From: Bacteroidales bacterium UBA5235
GTDB taxonomy: Bacteria; Bacteroidota; Bacteroidia; Bacteroidales; VadinHA17
Length of the DNA: 13,452 nucleotides
NCBI GenBank assembly: GCA_002409145.1
Contig: DHUL01000040.1
Span: 2,920-16,371, forward strand
Reading direction: 5' to 3'
This document shows, piece after piece, positions 1 to 7,378 of the stretch (positions are counted from its first letter, which is position 1; every line of letters begins with the position of its first letter). Made by a program: the position numbers and the translations under genes. Under the pieces are notes generated by a model. The model worked only from the letters and a program-made list of their open reading frames with translations, searched no databases and was not told where the DNA came from.

Positions 1-1
1 G

Positions 2-28
2 TCTTGCAGTCTTGCGGTCTTGCGGTCT
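2..28. repeat. 8-bp tandem microrepeat, three units
   Basis: Three consecutive copies of an 8-bp unit are seen: TCTTGCAG at 2-9, TCTTGCGG at 10-17 and TCTTGCGG at 18-25, followed by a partial TCT at 26-28. The array starts at the window edge and may continue to the left. It lies downstream of the hyf operon in noncoding sequence. The function is unknown; slipped-strand expansion is the simplest origin. Confidence 0.85.
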
Positions 29-57
29 ATGTTGCTGATTATAAGTAGATATAAACC

Positions 58-80
58 CTATTGCCTATTGCCTATTGCCT
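58..80. repeat. 7-bp tandem microrepeat, three units
   Basis: Three perfect copies of CTATTGC occupy 58-64, 65-71 and 72-78, with a partial CT after them. The array ends two bases before the hyfI stop codon (83-85, minus strand), so it is in the immediate 3' flank of the operon. Together with the 8-bp array at 2-28 it makes two unrelated microrepeat sets within 80 bp. No hairpin terminator for hyfI is visible in this stretch. Confidence 0.85.
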
Positions 81-82
81 GA

Positions 83-835
83 TCACAGGCCAAGCAAGTC
101 CATCACACCGTTGATGAAGGTGAGTGGATGTGCCGGGTTACCGGGGACATAAAGATCAATATGGTGGCTTTCAATGAAATCTCTCTGCAAGGCAGGGCTG
201 CCGGCAAAAAGTCCGCCGCTGATGGCGTCGGTGCCGACCAGAATGATGATGTTGGGTGCCGGAGTAGATTTATAACAAATTTCAAGGGCTCTGGCCATGT
301 TTCCTGAAACGGGGCCGGTGATAACAATGCCGTCAGCATGACGGGGCGAAGCCACGAATTCAATCCCGTACCTGCCCATATCAAAGTTCACGTTACCTGT
401 TGCCCCGAGTTCCATCTCGCATGAGTTATCACCTCCTGCCGACACCTGGCGGAGCTTCAGAGACCGGCTGAACAATCTGCGGATCTCCTTCCTGACAGCA
501 GTTTCATCTATCCTGAGCGGATCAGCCTGACCCGGCTTAATAACCAGGTCTTCCCTCCTGGTGGCTGCAATGCGGTAGTCATTGGTAAACCTGTAGGCAT
601 CAGGCATTGCCAGGGCACACTCATTGCAGAAGGCGCACCTGCCAAGGTCAATGGCACCGCTGCTGCAGTCAATGGCTCCTGCCGGGCATAACGCAGACGC
701 CTTTCCGGCCATGGCTGCAGTTATATCTGCAGAGATGACAGGCCTTCCCCTGAACAGGGCAGAGACGGGCTGCTTCCGGAGATCTGGCACGTACTGTTTG
801 CCATGATCGGCGAGTATTTTTATTTCTTTTAGCAT
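83..835 (-). CDS. hyfI: Ferredoxin-NuoB fusion small subunit of Hyf/Ehr-type complex
   Basis: This is the small subunit of the soluble arm (250 aa), last gene of the operon. Residues about 30-90 form a ferredoxin-like domain: C50 (in CPAGAID) plus C67, C70 and C73 (CxxCxxC) can hold one [4Fe-4S] cluster. The fourth cysteine of the second motif is replaced by M77, so a second cluster is not expected. Residues about 130-250 match the NuoB/HycG family, including GIEFVASPRHADGIVITGPV. In active relatives four cysteines hold the proximal (N2-type) cluster, in motifs like GSCNGC, GxC and PGCPP. Here the positions read D136, C139, D203 and N233, so only one ligand survives. The frame is intact and the family core is well conserved, which argues against a decaying pseudogene. 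The ATG at 833-835 is preceded by GGGAGG with unusually short spacing (2 nt). The assignment to hyfI is by order and homology; the redox function is doubtful. Confidence 0.88.
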   Translation of the reverse strand: MLKEIKILADHGKQYVPDLRKQPVSALFRGRPVISADITAAMAGKASALCPAGAIDCSSGAIDLGRCAFCNECALAMPDAYRFTNDYRIAATRREDLVIKPGQADPLRIDETAVRKEIRRLFSRSLKLRQVSAGGDNSCEMELGATGNVNFDMGRYGIEFVASPRHADGIVITGPVSGNMARALEICYKSTPAPNIIILVGTDAISGGLFAGSPALQRDFIESHHIDLYVPGNPAHPLTFINGVMDLLGL

Positions 836-854
836 TGCCTCCCAAATAATTTAT

Positions 855-2375
855 CTACAGGTCATTGCCACAATAAGAAAGGTTAAAGCTCTTGTTGCAC
901 ACCGGAAAATCGGAAATCTCCTGGTTCCGGACAGCAAGGGCAAGGGCCATCCAGTTGTGCATGGAGGGATCCTTGATCTTATACATTGCCAGTTTCCCCA
1001 GGTTGTCTGTCACCGCTACATGACACACCTCTCCTCTCCAGCCTTCTGTCACAGAAACAGCCAGGCAGTCAGGCCTGAGTTTCAGGTCATACTGTGGCCG
1101 GCCTGTCTCCCCGGCACAATTTTTCCAGCTGTCAATAAGCCTGCGTATAATCTTCACAGACTCTTTGACTTCGAGCGCACGGAGCATTCCCCGGGCTAGA
1201 ACGTCGCCTGTTTCCTGCATTACCGGTTTGATCTCCATCTGACTGTAATATTGGAAGGGATGGGTTGAACGAATATCCCTCGGCACTCCGCAGGTACGTG
1301 CAGCCATACCCACAGCGCCAATAGCAGTTGCCTGCTTCCGTGTTACGGTACCTATATCCTCGAAGCGTCCCAGAACGCTTGGCAGGGTATAAACACAATC
1401 AGTCACAATACCGTATCTCCTGTCAACCTCATCCAGAACCCTGATTATTTCGACAGAGATCTGCTCAGTCAGCGGGAAGTTCGATCCGCCGGGGCGTATC
1501 AGACCCTTCCCGAAACGGTTGCCGCACCAGAACTGAGTTGTATTTATTACCATGGTTCTCAGCGCTTCGCATGCCACCTGTCCCAGCTGGTAAGCCACAT
1601 CACCGCACAGAGCAGCCGTATCACCTATGTGTACAGCAATGCGTTCAAGCTCCAGGGCAATGCAACGCTCCGCCTGAAGTGAAGCAGGAGGCTTAAAACC
1701 TGCCAGCGATTCAATAAGCTGTGCATGAGCCAGTCCGTGGGCCACCGCACTGTCACCGGCAATATCTTCGGCAAGAAGTGAACGACGCAGACTGTCACCG
1801 GCATCGGTGAAGAGCTTTTCAATTCCCCTGTGCTGGTATCCCAGCTGAATCTCAAGATGGAGTACCCTCTCTCCGTTGCATATGAACCGGAAGTGACCTG
1901 GCTCAATCACACCGGCATGGATAGGCCCCACTCCAACCTCATGAAGCTCCTCGCTATCCATTTCATAGAAGGGATAGTTATCCATCACACTGAGTCTGTC
2001 TGCCCTGTCATGAGGGTACCTCACCGGCTTGAGCCACGGATGATTTCCGAAGAGCACACCATGATTCTCATGTATTTCACGCTCAAATATATGCATTGCG
2101 TAAATTGATGCCGTCAACGAACGTAGCGGAGTGCCGTCATCTTTCTTAATGTGGCTGAGTATCCTTACAGACCCTGAACCGTCATCAGCAATACAGCAAA
2201 TGAACTTTAATCCTTCACCGGTCCTGTAACATGAGTAACTCAGGCAATGATAACGTTCATCGGTCAGCATTGAGGTCACCTCCTCGTAAAACAGGTCATA
2301 ATCGATCACCGGGATCACTGAAAACACTGCTGGAGATGAACCGTTTCTCACTTCTGTATACCTGTTGCTGCTCAT
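855..2375 (-). CDS. hyfG: NuoCD/HycE-like large subunit lacking NiFe ligands
   Basis: This 506-residue protein joins a NuoC-like N-terminal domain (about 1-130) to a NuoD / group 4 hydrogenase large-subunit domain (about 145-506), the layout of HyfG and HycE. Family signatures seen are GPIHAGVIEPGHFRF at 150-164, LGYQHRGIEKL at 178-188 and the tail NKSFNLSYCGNDL at 494-506. In NiFe hydrogenases the N-terminal motif is RxCGxC; the matching segment here is A206-G207-D208-S209. The C-terminal DPCxxC motif reads DPSMHN at 469-474, with S471 and N474 in the cysteine positions. All four metal-binding cysteines are therefore absent and H2 chemistry is not expected. This matches the Ehr (hydrogenase-related) type. 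The start ATG (2373-2375) is 5 nt after the hyfF stop, and the hyfI start is 19 nt downstream of its stop, consistent with one transcript. Confidence 0.9.
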   Translation of the reverse strand: MSSNRYTEVRNGSSPAVFSVIPVIDYDLFYEEVTSMLTDERYHCLSYSCYRTGEGLKFICCIADDGSGSVRILSHIKKDDGTPLRSLTASIYAMHIFEREIHENHGVLFGNHPWLKPVRYPHDRADRLSVMDNYPFYEMDSEELHEVGVGPIHAGVIEPGHFRFICNGERVLHLEIQLGYQHRGIEKLFTDAGDSLRRSLLAEDIAGDSAVAHGLAHAQLIESLAGFKPPASLQAERCIALELERIAVHIGDTAALCGDVAYQLGQVACEALRTMVINTTQFWCGNRFGKGLIRPGGSNFPLTEQISVEIIRVLDEVDRRYGIVTDCVYTLPSVLGRFEDIGTVTRKQATAIGAVGMAARTCGVPRDIRSTHPFQYYSQMEIKPVMQETGDVLARGMLRALEVKESVKIIRRLIDSWKNCAGETGRPQYDLKLRPDCLAVSVTEGWRGEVCHVAVTDNLGKLAMYKIKDPSMHNWMALALAVRNQEISDFPVCNKSFNLSYCGNDL

Positions 2376-2380
2376 GATTT

Positions 2381-3808
2381 CTATCTGGGAAGTAATGCGA
2401 TACTGTTGCTGATAAGGTCAGTCAGGAAGGGTGGCTGCCAGAAGCAGATCATTATCACGAAGGCGAGAAGGATAAACTGGCTGACAGTCTCCACCGGGCT
2501 GACATGGCCAGGCTGCAGCAATTCACTTTCATTTCTGGGTGATGAAAAGCTGACATGCATGATCCTCGTGCTCATTGCGTAAATTATATAACAGAGAAGG
2601 ATGACAGTTAAAGCCATTACCAGCCATTGGCCGTTGACTACCATCGCCCTGAAGATCATCAGTTCTGAGATGAACATACCTGAGGGGGGTATGGCAAGAA
2701 TGCAGATCATTCCTGTCATAAGCACCATAGCCCCGGCGGGATAGAGTTTCATGTACCTGCCACTTTCATCCAGCCTGAATGTGTGAAGAATCCTCGAGAG
2801 CTGCCCCATCTGGTAAAAGAGACTTGACTTGGCGAACGAATGCAGCACTATGAGCAGCAGGGCGGCATAGTAACCATATCCTCCGGTGCCAAGGGCAATC
2901 GCAACAAGGCCCATGTTCTCGAGGCTCGAATATGCAAGCATTCGCTTCAGATGCTTCGCCTTCAGCATGTAACCGGCAGCGATGAGTAGCGAGAGCACAC
3001 CTGCCAGTATAAGCACATCATTCATGAATGAAAGAACCGGTGTGCCGGAGAAAAGTGTGTAAACGCGATAGATGGCAAGGAATCCCACATTCATCAGGGT
3101 CGTGGAGATGAGTGCACTCACCGGAGGCGGTGCCACGGAATGGGCGTCGATGGTAACCGTATGCATGGGGAAGAGACCCATCTTTGTGCTGAATCCCACC
3201 AGAACAAATATGAATGCTATCTTGAGATACAGGGGATTGGCGTTGCTGATCACGTGACTGAAGGAGGAGAAGGAGAGGCTCGGTGCGTCACCGCGTCCGT
3301 AGATGAACCCCAGAAAGAGGATTCCAAGGTAGGCCAGCGCAATGCCGGTGGAGCAGATGAATACATACTTCCATGTAGCCTCAAGGGCCACCTCGGTACG
3401 GTCATGGTAAATGAGCACCGCCACAGCAAGGGTAGTTGCCTCCACGAAAATCCACAGTACCGTCATCGTATTGGCCAGGTAAGCTCCGGCCATGAATGTC
3501 ATGAGTGCTATCAGCCCGGAATGATAGATATTGAATCTCTTTACGGCGTCATCACTGGTATAGATGAATCCGTGATAAACAGTTGGAAGAGTAAGCAGGG
3601 TAAGCACTGACAACAGCAATACGGCCGTGCTGTCATATGTGAACCAGGTGAGTTCGGTGTTGCCAATGTTAAACCATGCGTGTACTGTAATGGCAATGAG
3701 AAGGGCTGAGAACGCAAGAGCAAATGCCCTGGTCAGCCCCCTGCTCCCGGAGATGAGTGTAACGCCGCTCAGCGCCAGTGACACTATAAAGAAGAGCAAC
3801 AACATCAT
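2381..3808 (-). CDS. hyfF: Antiporter-like membrane subunit HyfF (NuoN/M-type)
   Basis: A very hydrophobic 475-residue protein of the NuoL/M/N (proton_antipo_M) family, expected to form one ion-translocating module of the membrane arm. The TM5-type glutamate E123 (in IFVEATTL) and the TM7-type lysine K209 (in STKMGL) are present. The conserved loop DAHSVAPPPVSAL spans 221-233, and H323 and K327 (HSFAKSSL) are the TM12-type residues. The position matching the TM8 lysine of HyfB appears to be asparagine (N240, in TLMNVG). The start has two consecutive ATGs (3808 and 3805). A Shine-Dalgarno-like AAAGGA lies 6 nt upstream of the first, inside the last codons of hyfE, which suggests translational coupling. 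Confidence 0.88.
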   Translation of the reverse strand: MMLLLFFIVSLALSGVTLISGSRGLTRAFALAFSALLIAITVHAWFNIGNTELTWFTYDSTAVLLLSVLTLLTLPTVYHGFIYTSDDAVKRFNIYHSGLIALMTFMAGAYLANTMTVLWIFVEATTLAVAVLIYHDRTEVALEATWKYVFICSTGIALAYLGILFLGFIYGRGDAPSLSFSSFSHVISNANPLYLKIAFIFVLVGFSTKMGLFPMHTVTIDAHSVAPPPVSALISTTLMNVGFLAIYRVYTLFSGTPVLSFMNDVLILAGVLSLLIAAGYMLKAKHLKRMLAYSSLENMGLVAIALGTGGYGYYAALLLIVLHSFAKSSLFYQMGQLSRILHTFRLDESGRYMKLYPAGAMVLMTGMICILAIPPSGMFISELMIFRAMVVNGQWLVMALTVILLCYIIYAMSTRIMHVSFSSPRNESELLQPGHVSPVETVSQFILLAFVIMICFWQPPFLTDLISNSIALLPR

Positions 3809-3810
3809 CC

Positions 3811-4425
3811 TTAATCCTTTAACATTGTCAGTTCATTTGTATGCGGCTTAAGCCGAAGCCCGAAAAAGCCCAGGATCAGGACACCCACGAAGATGTCAAG
3901 AAGTATCCCGATATTGATCAGCATCGGCATCTCATTACCAATGGCCAGTGAAAACAGAAAGACCGCATTCTCAACCACAAGGAACCCGATAAGGTGCGAT
4001 ATTATCAGCTTATGAGTCACAATCAGAAGCAATCCGGTCAAAAGGGTAAACAATGCTATTGCGAGGTAGATCGAATTGATAAAAGGATTGACAAGGATCA
4101 CGGCAAGGATGACGCTGATCAGCAGGCCCGCTATTGAAAACAGCAGCAGGTAAAACCCGGGGACCGCCTGCCTGTGCACCTTTGTCACACCCGACTTCCT
4201 GATGATCCTGCTGAGCAGGTATGGCAGAAGCATAGTCTTGAAAAGCAGCGTCTCAGCCACTATGAAGAGCAGGTTTGCCAGGTTGACCTCCTTGAGTTCA
4301 AACACTGCAATTCCGCACAGCAGAAGGCCTTGCAGGGCCACCAGTCTGACATACGTGCTCAGCCTTTCGGCCGAGGCGAAGTAGATGAGGGTTACCGCAA
4401 AGAGAACTATAAGGTAGTTTACCAT
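3811..4425 (-). CDS. hyfE: HyfE membrane subunit (extended NuoK-like)
   Basis: A 204-residue membrane protein with about six to seven hydrophobic segments, much longer than NuoK (about 100 aa), as is usual for HyfE. Characteristic pieces are FIVAETLLFKTMLLP (about residues 54-68), with a membrane glutamate followed by lysine, and the C-terminal segment GFLVVENAVFLFSLAIG then INIGILLDIFVG. It should link the NuoH-like subunit to the antiporter-like subunits. Its ATG (4423-4425) is 6 nt after the hyfC stop, and its stop nearly abuts hyfF. A purine-rich GAAAAGAA precedes the start. No missing family feature was noticed. Confidence 0.85.
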   Translation of the reverse strand: MVNYLIVLFAVTLIYFASAERLSTYVRLVALQGLLLCGIAVFELKEVNLANLLFIVAETLLFKTMLLPYLLSRIIRKSGVTKVHRQAVPGFYLLLFSIAGLLISVILAVILVNPFINSIYLAIALFTLLTGLLLIVTHKLIISHLIGFLVVENAVFLFSLAIGNEMPMLINIGILLDIFVGVLILGFFGLRLKPHTNELTMLKD

Positions 4426-4431
4426 TTCTTT

Positions 4432-5346
4432 TCAGGCCAGTTTTTCAGTCAGTATCAGGATAACCATAAACGCGATGAGGGCTATTGAAGTGAGAGTAAG
4501 GATGAACTTCGGGTTCTTGTTCATCTTGTTCCTTGCCCTGAATGATTCTGTAAAGCCAATTACCATGGCGAAGAGAGCCTGCACGGCGAAAAAGAGTCCG
4601 GTTTGAAGAATCACATTCCATCCGGCAGGTACAACGAGATTGTATATCAGCGATCCATAGAGAGCAAATTTCAGGTATGTCCCCACATGGATCAGCGCCT
4701 TGTCAAATCCGCTGTAGTCAAGTATCATCACCTCATGGATCATGGTCAGCTCAAGGTGTGTTTTCGGGTCGTCAACCGGCAGTCTGCTGTTTTCAACCAT
4801 AGCAATCTGAACCAGGAGATAAGCTCCTATAATACTGTAGATCAATACATAATCATTCCCTGTGATGAAGAAGTGGTTAAATATCACTGAAAATGAGGTG
4901 TATCCTGTGAACATTGCGAAGGTGGCGATCAGAATGAAGAATGCAGGTTCAACAAGCATTGAGAAGAGGGCTTCGCGGCTGGCTCCCATCCCTTCAAAAC
5001 TGCTGCCGGTATCAAGAGCTGCAATTATGGTAAAGAACTTCCCCAGAGCAAGCAGATAGGCAAAGAGAATGAAGTCGCCCTCAAAGGAAAGCACCGCCTT
5101 CTGCTCTGCAAAAGGCAGCAGCAACATTGCACCGGTGATCGTTGCCAGGGTGACTGAGGGAGCAATTCTGAAAATCAGGCTGGTGGTGTCACTGAATACA
5201 CTCCCTTTCCTTAACAGAACAGCGATATCCTTCCATGGTTGGAATATAGCCGGTCCCTTACGCCCGGAGGCGATGCTCTTCGTCCGGAGGATTACTCCCG
5301 GGAAGAAGAAGGCTGCAACCGCTATAAGTATGAATCCTGCCATCAT
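4432..5346 (-). CDS. hyfC: HyfC membrane anchor subunit (NuoH-like)
   Basis: A 304-residue multi-pass protein of the NuoH/HyfC family, which anchors the soluble arm and forms part of the quinone-chamber and proton-entry region in complex I relatives. Family signatures seen are GRKGPAIFQPWKD (28-40), GSSFEGMGASREA (114-126) and ENSRLPVDDPKTHLEL (185-200), followed by TMIHEVMILDYSG (201-213). The acidic and histidine residues of these loops are retained, so the link between the arms looks intact even though the soluble subunits have lost metal ligands. The start ATG overlaps the hyfB stop in a TGATG arrangement (a second ATG follows directly at 5343), indicating translational coupling. Confidence 0.9.
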   Translation of the reverse strand: MMAGFILIAVAAFFFPGVILRTKSIASGRKGPAIFQPWKDIAVLLRKGSVFSDTTSLIFRIAPSVTLATITGAMLLLPFAEQKAVLSFEGDFILFAYLLALGKFFTIIAALDTGSSFEGMGASREALFSMLVEPAFFILIATFAMFTGYTSFSVIFNHFFITGNDYVLIYSIIGAYLLVQIAMVENSRLPVDDPKTHLELTMIHEVMILDYSGFDKALIHVGTYLKFALYGSLIYNLVVPAGWNVILQTGLFFAVQALFAMVIGFTESFRARNKMNKNPKFILTLTSIALIAFMVILILTEKLA

Positions 5347-7340
5347 CAGATTATTTTGAGCATTGCGAGAAGCAATACAATCAACATGAAAACAAATGCA
5401 TACAAAATATAATGTCTTATCTGTCCGGTCTGCATCACAGCTATCCTTTTAAGCAATCCCGAGATCCAGTCTACAGGTTTGTCGACCAGGTTTCGCTTGA
5501 AGAGATCATCACTGTGTGAAAGGAATTTCCTCCTGTGGGGGAAGATTTCATCCTCACCGATCTCCTCAATTTCTTTCCGGGTCTGCAGCAGGGGCTTGGC
5601 TATGTGGTTATAGTTGTAAGCGAAGGAGGTTGCCGTATACTGCTGTTTCGGCGTCCCGGCTGTATAGCCGCAACCCCAGGTGGGGCCTGTTTCCACCACA
5701 TGGCGACTCAGATGATACCTCCGGTAGAGTAGCAGTGTGGCAAGGGTGACAACAAATATCCCTCCTGCAAGACTGATCTGGGCAAGATTGGCCGTAAAAG
5801 CTCCTGTGACCAGCGGCTGTGAGCCAAGGTTCCATGTCCGCGTTACAATGTCAAAAACCGGTTTCACCACCAGAGGTGATCCAAGCCCGATAAAAAGGAT
5901 CAGGGCTGCTGTGGCCAGCTGCGGGAAAATCATGGATCTCCCTGCCTCACGGGCATTACCAGCCTCTTCTGACCTGGGTTCACCAAGGAACACGATTCCG
6001 AAAGCCTTGGTGAAGCAGAAGATTGCAAGTCCGCCAATAAGCGACAATGCTGCAATTGACCCCACAATGAGTATTGAGTGGTAGAGACTGGCGCCGGAGA
6101 GACTGCCGAACATCCCCATATATATAAGATACTCTGAGATGAAACCGTTGAAGGGAGGCAGTCCGCAAATAGCCAGAGACCCTGCCAGGAACAAAATGGC
6201 AGTCCATGGCATCCGTTTCATAAGGCCTCCCGTCTGTTCAATGTTACGTGTATGCGCAGCATGGTATACAGAGCCCGCATTAAAGAACAGGAGCGACTTG
6301 AAAAGTGAATGGTTCAGTACATGGAGAAGTCCTCCTGCATAACCAAGTAAGGAAAGAGCACCATTCCCGGTTGCCTGGCCGATGACCCCCAGACCGATAC
6401 CAATACCGATAATTCCGATATTCTCGATGCTGTGATATGCAAGAAGTCTCTTAAGGTCATGCTGGACTATAGCCATCATCACACCCAAAACTCCTGAGAC
6501 AAGTGACATTATAAGGATTATGACACCTGTGATCAGCAGGTCTGACTGCATTGAAGCCAGTACTCTCATGATCCCGTAGATGCCCATTTTAATCATCACC
6601 CCTGACATCACCCCAGAGACATGAGACGGGGCCGCCGGATGCGCCTCCGGAAGCCAGGTGTGCAGCGGGATGAATCCGGCTTTAATGGCAAAACCGGCGA
6701 AAAAGAGCAGGAAGAGCGGGAGGTTTCGGTGTCTGCTGAAATATTCGCCAAGCGCGTCAAAACTCATCCGTCCGGTATCCTGCTGAACAAGGAGAAACGC
6801 AACAAGAATGAAGAACATACCCACATGCATCTGGATGAGATAGCTGATGCCTGTCTTCATGATGCTCCTCTCCTCAGCATCGAAGATTACAAGGAAGAAT
6901 GAGGAGAGGGCCATTATCTCCCACACAATAAGGAAGGCGATCCCGTCCCGGATCATTACAACCATAAGCATCGAAATCCACAGCCACAGGTACGAGAAGT
7001 AATGGATTGAAAAACGGAGAGCGTTCATCCGGATCTTGTAAGGCTCCAGGTATCCCCTGGCGTAAAGAAATCCTATCAGTACGGTAAAATTGACGACAAG
7101 TATGAAAAAGGCAGAAAGGTTATCAATTACAAGCACCATTCTGGTACCTGTTGCTGCTGTGAACAAGGGCAACTCATAAGCCTGCCCGGCGCCCGTCAGC
7201 ATGCCGGTACTCCATGAGGATGTAAGGGCTATCCCTGCAACCAGGAGCCCCAGGGTGAAGTAATACTTCAGCCATTCAGGCACTGCAAAGACAAGCAGTG
7301 AGAGAGCCAAAATGACCAGAAAGGCTGTTGATCCAAACAT
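5346..7340 (-). CDS. hyfB: Antiporter-like membrane subunit HyfB (NuoL/M-type)
   Basis: First gene of the operon, encoding a 664-residue multi-pass protein of the proton_antipo_M family with the long C-terminal extension usual for HyfB. Key charged residues for ion translocation are present: E141 (IVWEIMALS), K220 (FAIKAGFIPLH), K251 (VMIKMG) and the TM12-type pair H344/K348 (LNHSLFKSLLFF). The signature PEAHPAAPSHVSGVMSG lies at 231-247. After about residue 540 comes a soluble stretch (GPTWGCGYT and following) and a final hydrophobic helix at about 641-664, like the lateral element of NuoL-type subunits. The start codon (7338-7340) has no clear Shine-Dalgarno; a TACATTTG element lies 19-26 nt upstream. 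The full set of charged residues suggests a working ion channel module. Confidence 0.92.
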   Translation of the reverse strand: MFGSTAFLVILALSLLVFAVPEWLKYYFTLGLLVAGIALTSSWSTGMLTGAGQAYELPLFTAATGTRMVLVIDNLSAFFILVVNFTVLIGFLYARGYLEPYKIRMNALRFSIHYFSYLWLWISMLMVVMIRDGIAFLIVWEIMALSSFFLVIFDAEERSIMKTGISYLIQMHVGMFFILVAFLLVQQDTGRMSFDALGEYFSRHRNLPLFLLFFAGFAIKAGFIPLHTWLPEAHPAAPSHVSGVMSGVMIKMGIYGIMRVLASMQSDLLITGVIILIMSLVSGVLGVMMAIVQHDLKRLLAYHSIENIGIIGIGIGLGVIGQATGNGALSLLGYAGGLLHVLNHSLFKSLLFFNAGSVYHAAHTRNIEQTGGLMKRMPWTAILFLAGSLAICGLPPFNGFISEYLIYMGMFGSLSGASLYHSILIVGSIAALSLIGGLAIFCFTKAFGIVFLGEPRSEEAGNAREAGRSMIFPQLATAALILFIGLGSPLVVKPVFDIVTRTWNLGSQPLVTGAFTANLAQISLAGGIFVVTLATLLLYRRYHLSRHVVETGPTWGCGYTAGTPKQQYTATSFAYNYNHIAKPLLQTRKEIEEIGEDEIFPHRRKFLSHSDDLFKRNLVDKPVDWISGLLKRIAVMQTGQIRHYILYAFVFMLIVLLLAMLKII

Positions 7341-7350
7341 TAAACCGGAA

Positions 7351-7364
7351 ATTTGCCCGCAAAT
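7351..7364. promoter_or_regulatory. Perfect palindrome in hyfB promoter region
   Basis: The sequence ATTTGC-CC-GCAAAT is a perfect inverted repeat with 6-bp arms and a 2-bp centre, located 11-24 nt upstream of the hyfB start. On the minus strand it overlaps the TACATTTG element, so a bound protein could block transcription. Operator function is inferred from symmetry and position only. Confidence 0.4.
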
Positions 7365-7367
7365 GTA
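7360..7367 (-). promoter_or_regulatory. Putative -7 element of hyf operon promoter
   Basis: On the minus strand this reads TACATTTG, a full match to the Bacteroidota -7 consensus TAnnTTTG, 19 nt upstream of the hyfB ATG. Transcription would start near 7354, giving a leader of only about 14 nt. No TTTG -33 element is visible at the usual spacing, so the call is tentative. Confidence 0.4.
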
Positions 7368-7378
7368 AAAAATTTATT

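Noticed and set aside
2..80. A CRISPR array
   Set aside because: Units are only 7-8 bp, directly adjacent and without spacers.
83..835. hyfI as a decaying pseudogene
   Set aside because: The reading frame is intact and motifs between the lost cysteines are strongly conserved; a ribosome-binding-like GGGAGG is present.
3140..3610. 156-residue open frame on the plus strand
   Set aside because: It lies wholly opposite hyfF, which has clear family motifs, and its composition is that of an antisense shadow.
83..7340. An active group 4 NiFe hydrogenase or formate hydrogenlyase
   Set aside because: All four NiFe ligand cysteines are missing in HyfG and most proximal cluster cysteines are missing in HyfI.
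83..7340. Respiratory complex I (nuo) or an Mrp antiporter operon
   Set aside because: The subunit set and order (long NuoK-like HyfE, NuoCD fusion, ferredoxin-NuoB fusion, no NuoE/F/G or MrpE/F/G-like genes) fit Hyf/Ehr, not nuo or mrp.
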